Assembly: GCA_013396635.1 (NCBI GenBank)
Contig: WBMW01005007.1
Span: forward strand, 3,511 to 67,510
Reading direction: 5' to 3'
Length of the DNA: 64,000 nt
Source: Penelope pileata
Lineage: Eukaryota > Chordata > Aves > Galliformes > Cracidae
Made by a program: the position numbers and the translations under genes. This document shows, in pieces, positions 22,693 through 36,800 of the stretch. The notes below the pieces were generated by a model, which searched no databases, was not told the origin of the DNA, and saw only the letters and a program-made list of their open reading frames with translations. The stretch's first letter is position 1. Every line of letters starts with the position of its first letter.

Positions 22693-23563
22693 TGGCAAAG
22701 TAGCAATCCAGACAGTTCACACAGCATTTATTCAAGCTCTTCAACTCTTCTGCACACCACCTTGTCCTCTTGCCCAAGCAGCCCGTACTTCAGAACCACT
22801 GCTCCACCACGAGGGGTCTTCATCCCCCAGTTCCTAATGCTGTCCCCGCACGCTCCATCCGGCCCGCGCACCCCGGCTGCCACCAATCCCTTCTGGGGAA
22901 CGGGCGCCCGTCCCAGCCGCCTTGGTCCCCGAAGCGTCCTCCCCAAAGAGCTGTTGCCAGGCCTCAGCTTTGTCACCTCTCCCACTCAGGCCAGCTTGTT
23001 CCACTGTGTCCAGGGACAAGAATTTGGATACAGCTGAGCTCTTATCGTTCCTCTGACTGATTAAATTCGTGAGATGATGTAAATAAAGCTGAACTCAAAC
23101 CGAATGATACAGTGACCAAAAGGCTGAACGTTAGCATGCATCATTTAAGGTAGTTCACTTCAACACCAAGAACTAGATTCACAGTTGATTGTGGGTTAGT
23201 ACAAATTCACCAGATGCAAGTGGGTTTTTCCGAATTGTGTTTTCTAGCATACACGCTGTATTAATTCCTTTATGCGATTAATCCTTGTGTGCGTGCTCCC
23301 AGGCCGCGGTCAGATCAGGAGGTGGTACATCAACTTCCAAACATCGACAGAAACTGATACACAGCTTTCAGACAGGAATGGGACGGGGCTGGCCTTCAAA
23401 GGGAACGCTATTTAAAGTGTTACCTCTTCCACAGGCAGAGGCCGTTGTGTTTCAACCTTTGTGCTTTCGGTGATTAATCCTGTCACAAAATATTGCTGCT
23501 CCACCACAGGCAGCCAAATGCACTCTGCAGTGATCGCCGTAGGGTGGTTTTATACAAGGTTAT

Positions 23564-23620
23564 TTTATTCTATAATCCTTCTTACCATTAAAAAAAGAAC
23601 AACATGCTGTCTACTTTATT
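23564..23620 (-). terminator. PCMT1: Candidate proximal PCMT1 polyadenylation signals
   Basis: Two minus-strand AATAAA hexamers, at 23615-23620 and 23564-23569, would give a 3'UTR of about 1.25 kb. Confidence 0.4.
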
Positions 23621-24833
23621 TCCTGGTTGCTCAGATCTGAGCAGGAGGAGTCAGACGTGCTTCTCTGCTTTCCCAAGGCAGCTCAATTTACTGCACTGCT
23701 TCGCATTTTACTATACCAAAACAGAAAACTTGGGGCAGAAAAAAGTTTTATAGCCTTCCAATGACTCTTCTCTATGAAAATGGAGCAATTGCGTCTCTAT
23801 CTGCACGTCAGAGTCCAGGACTCGTTACTCCTCCTGCACAGACCACATCGTCCCTGTATAACAATAAGGAGTTTGCTTTGTGAAATCCTGGAGTTTTTCC
23901 TGGGTGCTCAGTCAGAAAAATGAGAACATAATTCAGCACGTGGCCTTGTCAAAAGCAACCTTCGCTTTGAACCAGACTAGACATCGACTCATTTCCTACT
24001 TTTAAATAACGCAAAGATCTGTATGTCTACCACATACTGACCCTAGTGCTCCACGCAAGCACAGCCTCCTTCCTGCCTTCAGCTCTATCACGCCAGGGGT
24101 GGGGATGCAGCTGGCATCGTACGTATGGAGTTAAATCTACGGTTCTCGTATCAGCAGTGAGCTACCAACCAAAACAGAGTGTCAAGACTCCACCAACTCA
24201 TTTCAGAAGGGAAGGGAAAACCATGTCTTGCACGTCCGACTTGAACAGCACTGTTTAGTAAGAGCAGCCAACGCTGATGTTTCGAAGTTCAATATATACA
24301 AACGCCTGGTTTTAAGGTAATAAAGCAGCTGATTGTATCTACTACATGCTAGTCTATGACACCATGGCAGAAGCTTAAAAAGGAAGTTCATCTCCTTTTA
24401 GTGGCATCTAGCGGACATCGGAACACAGAAAACCTGGTATTGCCTAGGTAGTGTCATCAGGTGCACAGAAGCAGTTCTACCGAGGGACACAGGAGCCAAG
24501 AGAAGTGAGTGTTCAAGTACCCCCATCGAAATCAGAGTTCACAAGCTATAGGTCTTCATCTGCACTTCTGCAGAAATTCACTTGGAACAGATGAAAGTAA
24601 AATAAAGGCATGTTAAAGAAAACAGTGCCCACATAAAACTTTCCACCACGTCTTTATCAGATTTGCCTTGAGCATCTAAAAAAATAAAACAAACACCACG
24701 CTTTTCCATGCTGATAACAACAGTATAACGAAGTCCAAAACAAGCTGCAATGCTGTTGTTTTTCAAAAAGCTTTTAGAACTGGAGATGAGCAGTCCACTG
24801 TAACACTATGTTTGGGTCAAGATGATGTAGCTT

Positions 24834-24846
24834 TTACAATTCATCC
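24834..24846 (-). CDS. PCMT1: PCMT1 exon 8 coding start (alternative RDEL C-terminus)
   Basis: The minus strand reads TTTTCTTTCTGCAG, then GGATGAATTGTAA. Spliced to the inner exon 7 donor (after 31615), the codons are AG+G, GAT, GAA, TTG, TAA, giving ...WSRDEL and stop. Mammalian PCMT1 is known to have an isozyme II with exactly this ending. If the outer exon 7 donor is used, exon 8 is entirely untranslated. Confidence 0.9.
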
Positions 24847-27800
24847 CTGCAGAAAGAAAACACAGGCAGTTATGTTTCTTCTTCTGGAAATCACATTTGA
24901 AAAGTCTTGTTACTGTATCAGAACACGTTCAGTGCTCAAACATCAGCAACATTTCAGAGATCTCTTCGAGCATTTAATCAAAAAGGACAGGCAACAGCAA
25001 TCCCCCGTCTCATGTATTCTGTGATGTATTGTGAAATATGGGTCCCTCCTCTGCTTCCCGTTTAATGGATCATTTACCCAAACAAGCATCTCCCACACCA
25101 CCAAAATCAGCAGCTTCTGGAGCCCCCCAGCCACCTGCCATCCAAACTGCACTGGCTCCACGCTGGCAAGAACCTGAGCCAACTCGCTCCACAGCGTGTT
25201 GGCAAAACCCATGCTCGGTAGCTGCCAAGAAGACAAGTTTAACTGGGGCTGCGGTCTCTCAAAAAAGGTGGGAACACCTCACACCGACATCATGAAGTCT
25301 GTACCAACTGTTTGATTTATTTCTCAGGGGAATTGTGCTAGCTCCGAGGGACCTGTACGCTAACTCAGGACTATGTTACGGAAAGGGGGGCTGTTACATC
25401 AAGAGGAAATGCAGGTAGGAGGGAGGATGCACCAAGAAGTCTCTCTAAATCCCAGTGAGGACACCAGAAAATGCAGGCTGTTCTTCCTCCACATCATTTA
25501 AAGCACTCAGGGAACCTGGAGAACCCATATTCCAGCAGTGAAATGAGTGATCTGTTCAAATACATCCAAAGCATTAGCTGTAATGCCAAATGTCCATCAG
25601 ATCTGAAAGCTGCGTGCTGACACTATGAGCACTGGAAAATTTAACCAGAAGCGTTTGCTTTTTTCTCCCTCGCTCCCCCCCACGGCACAAGCAATCTACA
25701 AGCTGAGTTTGCTGTGGTTTATCTTCTAGCAGGTGCATCACCTCACGAGCCAAAGCAAACACTGTCTGAATTAAGGAAAACTTCACTGATGCGATTGCTG
25801 GCTCAGTACACAGCAGTATTTCCAGCTGTCATGCAAACTAACCCGCAGAAATACAGTGCTACGTGCACACAAGCAAAAGCTTTGAAGTTACGAAGGCGTT
25901 ATCCTTCACAGCGTGGAATGGCAGCATGCACATCGTTCTGAGAGCAGCTGACGAGGCTACTGCTGGAGGCTGCTGCGAGGAGCTCTAGCCAACGCGGCTG
26001 GAACGCAAACCTTGCCATTTGTTGGGCAAATATCTGCATCTTTGCACTTTGCGCTGCCTTCTACAGTGAGGTACCGATAATGCAGCTTCCGGGTGTTGCA
26101 GAAATTGAAAAAGCAGGAAAAAAGCAAAAGGATGAAGAACGAGTCTTGGCAACAGTACAGAAAAATCTGTTATAGCCAAATGGTTGGAAGTTCTCCACAC
26201 TGGTGTGTTTCACAGAAGAGGTATTTGTTTACGTTGAACAGAGGAAAATAAATCAACATCCGATACTCAGCTCAAAACGCAGTGCAGGTGACCTTCAGAC
26301 AGTGACCTCATTCCCAATGCTTCCAAGGAGCTGTGTCACCCGCTGATATTTACGACGTCAAAAATATTCTAAATAATGACTACTGTCACCGCTGGCTCAG
26401 CCTCACGCCCTAGTTCCTGATGGGATTTGCACTCCGATCCTACCATACCCTCTCAGAGCTTTGCAAAAGTCCGGTCTTCTACCAAGACAAACCATTCTTG
26501 ATCTCTGCACCTAAGCTAGACCCTCAAAAAATTGAGAGCATTAAGAAAAAATGCTTTACTTACTCTGAAACTATTGAACATGGCAGCTTTACCCATCCAC
26601 AGATTTTGGCAAGGTTTCTGCATGTTGCTAGCTCCCTTAGCACTTTTCATTTCTTTTCTTTCACAAAATGGTATTTGTACTCAGCATTCAAAACGAGTTA
26701 TACTGACACGCCACTGTGTTAACTGTTGGTGTCTTCCACTGCTTTAAGCTGTTCCTGACAAAACAGGCACGGATATCTTGGATGTCACTTTCAACACGGA
26801 GATTTTCACAGCCTGTTTATCCTAACATACACTGCAGTGAGGGGAACAGCTTCCCTCAAAGAGGTTTTTCACTCAGGCTTCACTGCTTCTGAATTTAACA
26901 GCAGCATGCCAGCCCCAAACAAGCCCTGATCTCCGTGCTAAGATTATGCAGTGCTTATTTTCTACTGTTATGAGAAACTGAGCTCATGTGTGCACTCCTG
27001 GATTATATATAAAATGTTGAAAAAGATTTTAGATCGCCATGTAGGTGATGCTTCTCAGCTTTCCTCCTATGCAAACAGCTGGCAGACTTAAACACGCATT
27101 GCAAAACAGCACCAATTGATCTTGGCTACAGCTGTATGAAGCAGAAGCTGCCAAGACACAGGATCTATCAGGTTGCAACAGCATCCTTACTCTTACAAGA
27201 CAGGATACTAGCTGACCTTCCCAGCTGTCAAAGACCCATGCTGCTACAAAATTTAGCAGGAGACTTACAAGACAGCTGCTGTCTCCTTGCTGAAAACATC
27301 CTGTTGTCTTCTAGAGCCATAGGAAAGACCGACTGATTGATTTGTCATTTCCCCCCCTTTTCTGGCAGGACTACTGGCTATGATTCTTACACAGCTCGTG
27401 TAATTTCCCTCCGCCTTCATTCATGCACTCCCTCCAATCTGCTTACTAGCTCCTGCTTAGTAAGCAAGATGTATATTTAGGCTTTAAGTCATCAAAATAC
27501 TCCTCCTTAGTCCCTTGGAATTCTAGCAAGAGAATCACTCGCCTAGTATTGTCAGTTCAGGCATCAAAGCAGCTTGATAAGCTCACATCAAATTGAATTT
27601 CAGGATTTTGCCTCAAAGTTACTCTTCTAAAAATAATTTTTAAAAAGCTTGAAAAAATGACTTGCTGGTAGGGAAATTGTATACAAGTGTACGTCATATT
27701 TCCCATCGGGAGCATCGAATAGGAAACTACGAAAGATTCTCAAAAAAGTCTGATCAGGTAAATGTCCAAGATCATTACAGGAAAAAAAAAAAGAGTAATA

Positions 27801-30800
27801 GCAGAAGATTGGGATATAGGTAATTAATTAAATTTTGTGATCTGTCTCCACCTCTGTGGTGGAAGGCATTAAAATTTAATACTTGAGAAAGTGCACAATT
27901 TTATCTGAAATCTGTAACTCAATCTCTTTGATCCACTTGAATTTTTTTTGTCATTAGGCAGCATCCGATTTTCCCTTTTCAATACGTTACTCGTCTATGC
28001 AAAATGTTATCACTACTGAAACTGTCTTTCTAATTCCTATCAGGCTGCAGTCTGAATTTCAGTACAGCACCAGTGTTTGAGCAGCCAACTACTTCTCCCT
28101 TCACAACTTTAAATAGACCGCAGGTTACACCTGCAGCATTTTCATCAGGAAAGGTGCTGTTACCAAGTGTTTATAAAACCCAGGACTGCAAAGACTCCTT
28201 ACTAAGCCCTTCCTACATTCTTGTTCTTTTTGAATTGTCTCTCCATACAGGTAATAAATGAACTGTCACAGAAATAACACCGGAATGATTTTCACTTAAG
28301 CAAGAACTGCCAATGAGGCAGCCAACAAGCTGTGCTCTGAAGTGCAAAGCCTGAGGGGTCTCATCTCCTTCATACTTAACAGTAAGAAAAATTAAGAATT
28401 GGGAAGTTCTTTGCAAAAAGATAAACCTGCCTGATGACGTAAGCAGGCAGCTGCTATCGTACGAGCAGCATGCCAAGGCGTTTCATTCTGTACCACGCTC
28501 CAGAGACAGGGCGAGCAGTACACTGCCATGTGTCCCACGGAGTCACGTTTACGACAACGCCCGCTCATATTTGGGGCTTAAAAATATTACTACAGATTAA
28601 TCAGAACTAGAAAATTATGGACTAAATTTAAAGAAACCCAACAATATTCACACAAGAAGATTTATCAATGTACCATGAATAACTCAAATTTTGGGTCCTT
28701 TCCTTCCATTTAGCCCATAGTTGAAGTTCCATCTTTATGTAAAGAATGATGCAAAGTGTCTGAAGGCAAGGTCGGACTTCAAACACCACCCAGAGATTGT
28801 CTCGCCTAATAAACAGTATAATGGATACAGCAGGGGAGGAGAAATTGTTTATAGTTTCCTTCTTTTTAGAATTCCATACTTTATTCCATGTACTAAGCCA
28901 GATTCTGTTTTCACATTGTCAATGTATGATTAATTTGAGTATAACCCATTTGACCTGATTGGTTGTTTGCAAAGGCTTTAAGAGAAACAACACAGTCTGG
29001 GAGATGGTATTTAACTTACCCTAAGCAGGAGAAAAAACATGAGTAGGACAGTAATGAATTCTCAAATCCCTTGCAGGTCTAATAAGGGTTCTTTCTCCAA
29101 ATTACTCCAATATGTACATGGCCAAGGAAAAATTCAAGTGGCTTCATTCTCGCGCAATGGGAAGTCTGCTAGCCTGGGAAAATGCAGGTCCATCAATTTT
29201 GTGAAGGAACACCAATTCTGAACACGACAAAACAGTTTCCTGCATTAGGGATGAAATCACTTGATGTGACATTAACAAAGAGAACGAAGCTAAGCACAAT
29301 GGATTCTTGAGCTACTCTTAAAAAAGACCATTAAAACCAATTAGTTGGGGATTTACAGCCACCAGCCTCTCCTATACTACAGCTCTTTACTACAGAGGGA
29401 CCTAAATAGGCTCTTTTGGAAGAGTAGAAGAGTCTCTCACTGACCTCCACTCACAGGTCCTCAACAATTTAGAAAAGATAAACTGAAATCTAAGAAGCCC
29501 AGGAAAAAAAAAGAAAAAAGACTTTTCCCTTTGCTGGTAGCATAGATAGGAAATGCTACATTATAATTAGGATATTCCTTAGCAGCAGCTGGCTGACCAT
29601 ACAACTTGGGTCTTGCCAGTAAGAAAAATGACAAATAGAGACAGATGCGACCACCTCCTTTGAAGTCTACAATACAAAGGCAGTTATCCTCAGGAAGGGA
29701 GCTTCCTTTAGATCGAAGGATAATTTAAAAACAGAGATATTACAAAAAACTGGACTTCAGAGATGTCTTTTCACAGAGATTTCTGAGTCTGAAGCAAATT
29801 ATACATAGGAAAAAACAGCATCTATGCCACTGCAGCAATCAAGGTTGTGCTTCAGGCTAAGCTTATCTGTTCTGATAACATCAGCACACTCTCAACACTT
29901 AATAAAATCATGAAATATTTCAGAACGAATCAAAAACTTTACAAGAATCTGGTGGAAAAAGTGGAGAAAAAAAAATAACCAGTACTCACGACTGAATCAA
30001 GTCCAAAAAAACTGAATACGTCTTCCTGCATTAGCAGAGAAAACAGAGTACAGAACTGTACAGATGAAATACAAAGACCTTAATTCTAAGGTCCAAAACA
30101 CAGTACACCACCATCACTAGCAGCATGGGATAACCATGCATTCCAGAAACCCTTCAACAAACACTATTTTTAAAAACACCCATTAGTGCTATGAAAAACA
30201 ACTGCTACTATAATTAGGTCAGTTGGAAAAGTAGAAGAATGCTTTAAAACTCTCTGGAAAAAAAGACAGCTCAGGAAAAACATTCCTCTTTTTTAAAGCC
30301 TGGACTCCAGATTTGAATGAAGTCCATCACATTTGTCAGAGGAAGAAACTGACCACAAAGAGAGACCTCCAAAGCCTTACACTGTGGCAGGAAATCCCTG
30401 AGTACCACGCTGAGAGAATACTGGCAATATTCAGGGATAAAGCATTAATTTGCATAACACAGAGCATCTGAACAGCAAGCATGCTTCACAGTCTCTGAAC
30501 TAAGCAGCGACTCATTAAAGGTGTTCTAAAAGTAATTTGTATGTGGTCACTATAGAGTAATCCAACAAACACTAAAACGAGGTTTCAGTAAGTAGCAGCA
30601 AGACAAACTGCTTTATTTGTACTTTTGATGGACATTTTGATGACTTAAAAGTCTAAGTGCTCACATGTCCAAATCACCAGCTACACTGCAGAATACCCAG
30701 AAAAAAATATATCGAAATGTGAGACAGAAAGCTCAAAAGCTGTTCCGAGAGCCAGTACAGATCCATGCACTTTGTTAAAACAGATAATACATTCACAAGT

Positions 30801-33800
30801 GTTCTCTGCCAGGAAGCAAAACAGGCCTGCTGCTTTGTTCCTGTCCACACAAGTGGCCACTGTGGGGTAAGCTGGCAGCTGCGCTACCTCTGTGTTCCTG
30901 GCCATTCAGCTCAACACGCTGAAGGCTCACTACCTCTGGAAAGGCCTTCAGAGTTTGCTGCCTTGTAGAACACAAACATGTCCCCAGAGATGGGTGACAG
31001 ACTTGTTAACGTGTCTGAGAAAGAGTTCCAAACACTACTCAAATATATATTTATACTTCACAAAATAAGGGATTAGCTTCTCTACTTTCTGCTTCTTTGA
31101 GGCTGAGGAAAAATTGCAAAGAAAATCATCTATACTGCCCCTTAAGGGTTTTACACAGACTTCTCTTGATTTGTGACATTTCAGAAAAATCAAAATTACC
31201 CAAATTACCACTAACTTACACAATATCTATTCTGAGGTAGTATTTTATACTTAACCCTAATTATTTGGCAAGTTGCTTATAAAAAGTTAATTAAAGCAGA
31301 AGTTTAAATTTAGAAAATATTGTATCAGGAAAAAAAAAAGGAACTTAAACACACCAAGACTAAAGGCAACAAGAGTCCAAAAGAGACAAAGTGCAACCCA
31401 TGCAATATTTTTTCTGCTTTTAATTTAACTCAAACTTAACATAACCTCCTCTTGGTGATGTAGTAACGCAGACCGAGCCACTTTTCATGGTATGGAGCAG
31501 CAGAAAGCAATGACAGCAGCAAAGGCAGGCCTTGCAGTCTATCTGCTTAAAATTCACACCCTTTCACCTTGCGTGTGTGTGGAAGAAGTAAGTGGAACAG
31601 AAAATCACTTCCACCTGGACCACTGCTTCTCTTTATCTGTTAAAGGCACATATATCACTCCCATCAGAGGCTTCATTTTGACACTGCCATCTTCTAGTTT
31701 GTCATACTGTTCAAGCATCTGGTTTCCCCCTGCAGGGCCAACTGGTAATATCAATCTTCCGCCAGGTTTTAACTGATCTATAAGCTAGAACACAACACAG
31801 AAATTAGAATGTAACCAGCCACCTAGAGAAGCTGGATCCAAAAACCGTTACATTACATGAACAGCTTTGCCACATTTTGTCCATCTACTATTATGCAGTA
31901 GGTAACTGCTTCAATTAAGGAATTTTTTAAAAACACACACTGAAAATGAGAGCATCACAATAACATGGTACAATTATTGTTACAAAAACATTCACAATAA
32001 CTTCATATAATTCCAAAAGAAATTGAAATAGTAGTTGGGTTAATTGTGATGGATGCAGTTTTAACTTCTACAAAAGATATGAAAAGTATCGAAATCATGA
32101 ACTATTTTTTACAGTAGATTCCTTTTAAACTACCAGTTTGAATGCTTTGATACTTATCATTGATTATTTTAGGCCCATTGTCTAACATTTTTTGGGGGGA
32201 GAGGGGGTAACTGACCCCTTGAGCCCTTTGCATACAATTTGACATGTGACATTTTCTTTATTTATCTTGAATAATTTCAAGTTGTCTACAAGACATGAAC
32301 TACCCGAAAGCTTCTCTTTCATTCTGTGAATGGAGCAACGTGTCACAAGACTATTCTGAAATATATGAATGTAAGAAAGATAAGCTAAAAGAAACAGTAT
32401 GTGAAAGAATTGCCTGGAAACTTTTTTTTTTCGGCCTTTATAGTTAAAGACAGTGGTTAATTACAGCTGTTCAGAGGTTTCCAAAAGCTGGTAAAAAAAA
32501 ATCTTAACCCCAGTCCCCACATTTGTAAAAGATATAATTACGAAATGTTTCATTCAATAATAAGCTTCACATTACCCTCTCAGCTGCCATCTGTCAACAC
32601 TTGACCCCTCTACCTCCAAATTAACAAATAAAACCAACAGCCAATGTTTGGAGGTATCTAACCTGTCTATAGCACTCCAAACCTTTAGTTCTTCACTGTC
32701 TTATTAAAATTAAGATTTAAAAAACTTAACTGCTATTTAGCATTCCAATATCACGCCATGCAAGATAGTATTTAAATATCCCTTTTTCCCTTCCCTTGGT
32801 GGAAGGAAGAGAAAAAAGCTCATCCACCAGAAGAGTAATTTACATCACGTACGTACACCCTAGGGTTCCTAGTTTCTCTTCAGCCTCTCTAGTAAAAATG
32901 TCAATACATTCAGTTTGAAAGCTATGAAAATATAGCATTCTCTGTACTTCCAGCTGTACACATTATTTTCCCAACAGGCCCAAAGTCTTGGAACCTTGGA
33001 ACCAAGTATTTAAACTTTGTAATTAAACATCTGATAAAGGCAAATTAATTTATTAAGGAAAATATTCCATTGTTGTAGCAGTGGTTGTGCACACTATTTT
33101 AAAATATGTCTGCAGGAAAGTTATTAGAACATTCCATGTTTTGCAAACCAGCCAGGAGTCTAATAGAGCAGAAACAAAAAGCCACGCCATACACTGACAT
33201 CATCCTACCCACTGATACTCCCAGCAGGGTAAGTCTGAGAACTATTTTACATATACAAAATATATATATATTTTTTTTTTACAGGTAAGAGATCAGTGAA
33301 TAACACACACAAAACATAAATGGCTTACTGCTTGGGGCACAACCGGTGCTGCAGCTCCTACATGAATGGCATCATAGGGAGCTTCTTCTGCATATCCCAT
33401 TCGTCCATCTCCCACTGCAAGAAAACACTTTTTCTTTTTAACCTTTTCAAAGGAAGTGGAGAAAACAGCTGATCCATCATAAGTGAAAGGCTCTGCTCAG
33501 ATCTCAACTAAAATTCTACTTAGCCATAACAACACGACAAAGTCAATTTAAAAATACTAACAATTACAAAATGGATGCAAAAACCGCTCACACACATACT
33601 TCAAGTACTGAAGCATCTGAAATCAGAAGAGTATGGATTTATACTGAAAGTTGTTTGAGACATGCTGTCCAGGGGTCCAGAAAAGACCCCTAAGCATTCA
33701 CATGCTCTATCATTCCAACACGTGACATCCCCTCAGTTGTCCTCCTAGAAAATGCTTTACCTTGTCTTCACTCACGCCATTCCTGAGTATGCTGCAAGTC

Positions 33801-36800
33801 ATAAATCTCAAAAGTACAGTAAACCTCAAGTGCATTAAATCTCAAAAGTACATATGAGAAGATTCCAAAGGTGAGGAAAGGACAAAGCAAGTATTCACAT
33901 GGACTACACAGTTACTTGTAACTGCTCTACCAGTTGGAATGGAAGACCACACCTACATTCATAAGCTAATGCAGTACCTCACCAGCCCTCACACGTCCCC
34001 CTTTACCAGCAGATGGGTCTCGCCATCCTTCCTGCAGGCAACAATCACTGGACTATTTCTATCACCCCAGTTATAAGGGTTGAAAGCAGGACAGATTTGT
34101 TGTTGGTGTAAATGCAGCAAACTAAACTTGTCATGAGTTGGACTTGGGCCAACATGAGAAAGTGTGTAAATTCAGGCCCAGGAATTATCCTTGTTTAATA
34201 GCAGCCAACATCTGAAGATGAAAAAGGCTTGAAGCAAGGCAAGAAGCAGAGAAAGGGGCACAGCTGCACTCTGCCTGAGCAGCAGAACCCTATTCTCTTC
34301 CTAGAAGCCCTATGTAAGTGGAACAGGTATACTTATTATATTGAGAACTACTCATCACTCACATTTTGAAATGGAACAAGATCGGGGTGAGTCAGAGATG
34401 GCAGAAACCTAGGACTTGTCATGGGATGGTTTTATAAGTAAAACCATTGAAATTATGTTATTTGGGATGTACAAAGGTGAAGACATCAGAGTCAGTAGAA
34501 ATCCAATTACACTAGCCATCCTGACAATGGAAGAAAACCAAACCAAACACAACAAAAAACATCCCATCATCTCTGCAGCTTGACGGCAAAAGGTCAGCTA
34601 GACAAAGATATTTTATCTCAGTAGGTAAGAATGCCATAAAACTGCTTATAGAAAAGTGACCAAGATTTCTAATCACAGTCTGGAAGGGCAAGACAATGAC
34701 AAGGTCATCAACATGGAGGGTATACAGGACATGTATCACAGGTTAAACTGCTTTCAGTGCTAAAACCTTGAATACGTAGGAAGCCTATTTCTGCTTGAAT
34801 AAGTGCTGGCTGTACTGACCATCTTTGTTTGGATAAGATGCACTTGAAGCGGATGAAACTGCTTCCATTCACTGTGCCTTAAGTTCTACATGTCTGACAG
34901 GCAGCCTTCAATCCTTCTGGGGAGCATCAACACCAGTATGATTCCCCCATTCTGGAAGCAAAGAATCAGCAATAATTAAGCTGGAGGGAAGCAGGACCCA
35001 GAAGAGCACCCCTTTGTCTATGTGGGACAGACATACAGACTATAGCAGAGGAGCATCTCACCTTTCAAATACACACCCACCTGCATGCACAGGACAAAGC
35101 TATGTTTAGAAGCACCACTACAAAATTCATCTTCATAGTGCCATACAGTGAGTGGTCTGCAAGGACCAAAGGAGTTATTCTTAATCGCTTCATTAGTCTG
35201 TAAACCAGATACGGAAACAGGGAAACCTTTTCACCCATTTTCTACTGTTTCAGCTGACAACCCCATCATAAAGATACCCCCTATATGAAAATGGCCATTC
35301 TGAAGGTTGAGGTGAACAAGTTTTTAGATAGTCTAGACTAGAGTTACACCTGAACGCAAACTGAAAAAATAAATGCATTGTTTAAAGTCCAGTGACCTCT
35401 GCTTTGGTCATGTTAAGTACCTGTCAAAAATGTAAAGCAGAAAACCACACATAATCTGCTCATGTGCCATATGTGCTAATTCTCAGAAATCTTCACACCT
35501 ATTGCTTCTATTAGCATGCCATCACAGAAGGCCAACATCAGAAAAGAGACCAATAGGCCTAGTATAGACTGGATAAAACATTAAACTCAATGGAGCAAAA
35601 CTAATTATGCCATTCAAAACTTACATATAAGAAAATAAATATAATTATCATCAGTTTCTTGTGTGTGAGACAGATTTCAGTACCTATATAGATAAAGCAG
35701 CTCATCACAGTATTCTCAGAAGAGCAGAATGGAGAAGACTATTGATGAAAAACAGTTAGAACTCAGAAGTGTCTAAAATAATTGCAACCTCTGGCAAGTT
35801 CTACAGAAATCTAACTGTCAAATATAAGCCTGGGACAGCCAGAATCAGGCAAAAGAAGTCACCTTGATTCTGCATCAACAAACTTTTGAACACTGAAACT
35901 GTAGGTTCCTTTGAAATACACCCAAAAAAATTTCCAAAGATCTTACTTTTGGTAACTTGGAGTAAATCTGTGTATTGGGTTTACGTGGCAACATTTTGAT
36001 AGCAGGCGTTGGGAGGGAAGAGGTGTTATAGTTTGCTTCACACTGCCCTATTCTGTTTTTAATTGACAATAAATTACTTTTCCCCAAGAAGTTTGCTTTG
36101 CTTTGGTAACTGATCTTCCTGTCTTCACCTTGATCCATGAGATTTTTCATCTTATTTTTCCCACCCGTCCCATTGAGAAGAGAGAATGAAAGAGTAGCTG
36201 GGCTGGCATCTGACAGTCAGCCAAGGTGAACACACCACAGTCTGATATTCCAAACTATCACAGAACTCAAAAGGAAAAATGTGAAAATGAATGTCTTCAA
36301 TCATTGACTGTATTTTACAAGAAAGCCTAGATCCTGAATTAAGATTTGAAAGATGATGATGTGAATATGGTATCCACAGTACTTAGACCAAACCAATAGA
36401 AAGCTCAGATTGCATTAGGCTTTACACAGAGTTCTCCCTGGACTTCTTTAAGAACAAAAGAATGATAGTAATTAAATGATAGTAAACCATCCACAAATTC
36501 ATATCCAGTGAATGTAGAAGTTCCAATTATTAGTCAAGAAGAAAAAGCAAGGAAGATAGTGAAGATACTCCTCTGCTCAGCACAACATGAACATACTTTT
36601 GGATATTCAGAGGACAACTAATTTTATTTATTTATTTTTAAGTCAGCACTCATATATTCATTGTGATATAAATTGATACAAATTGTTCCTTTATTCAATT
36701 TCCAAGGGCAAACAGTTGTTCAAATTCTGACCTTGCACTCACATCTTGAAAAATATCACCTATCTTACTCACATCTCTCCTGAAGTGCAGCTTGTTAATA

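Larger units (their letters stand above)
22665..24833 (-). other. PCMT1: PCMT1 exon 8, 3' untranslated part (end inferred)
   Basis: Follows the RDEL-form stop. Minus-strand AATAAA signals occur at 23615-23620, 23564-23569 and 22687-22692, so a UTR of about 1.2 to 2.2 kb is possible. I cannot tell which is used. Confidence 0.5.

Noticed and set aside
33250..33285. AT-rich tract (ATATATAT then poly-T) as a regulatory or origin element
   Set aside because: A simple repeat common in introns, with nothing else around it.
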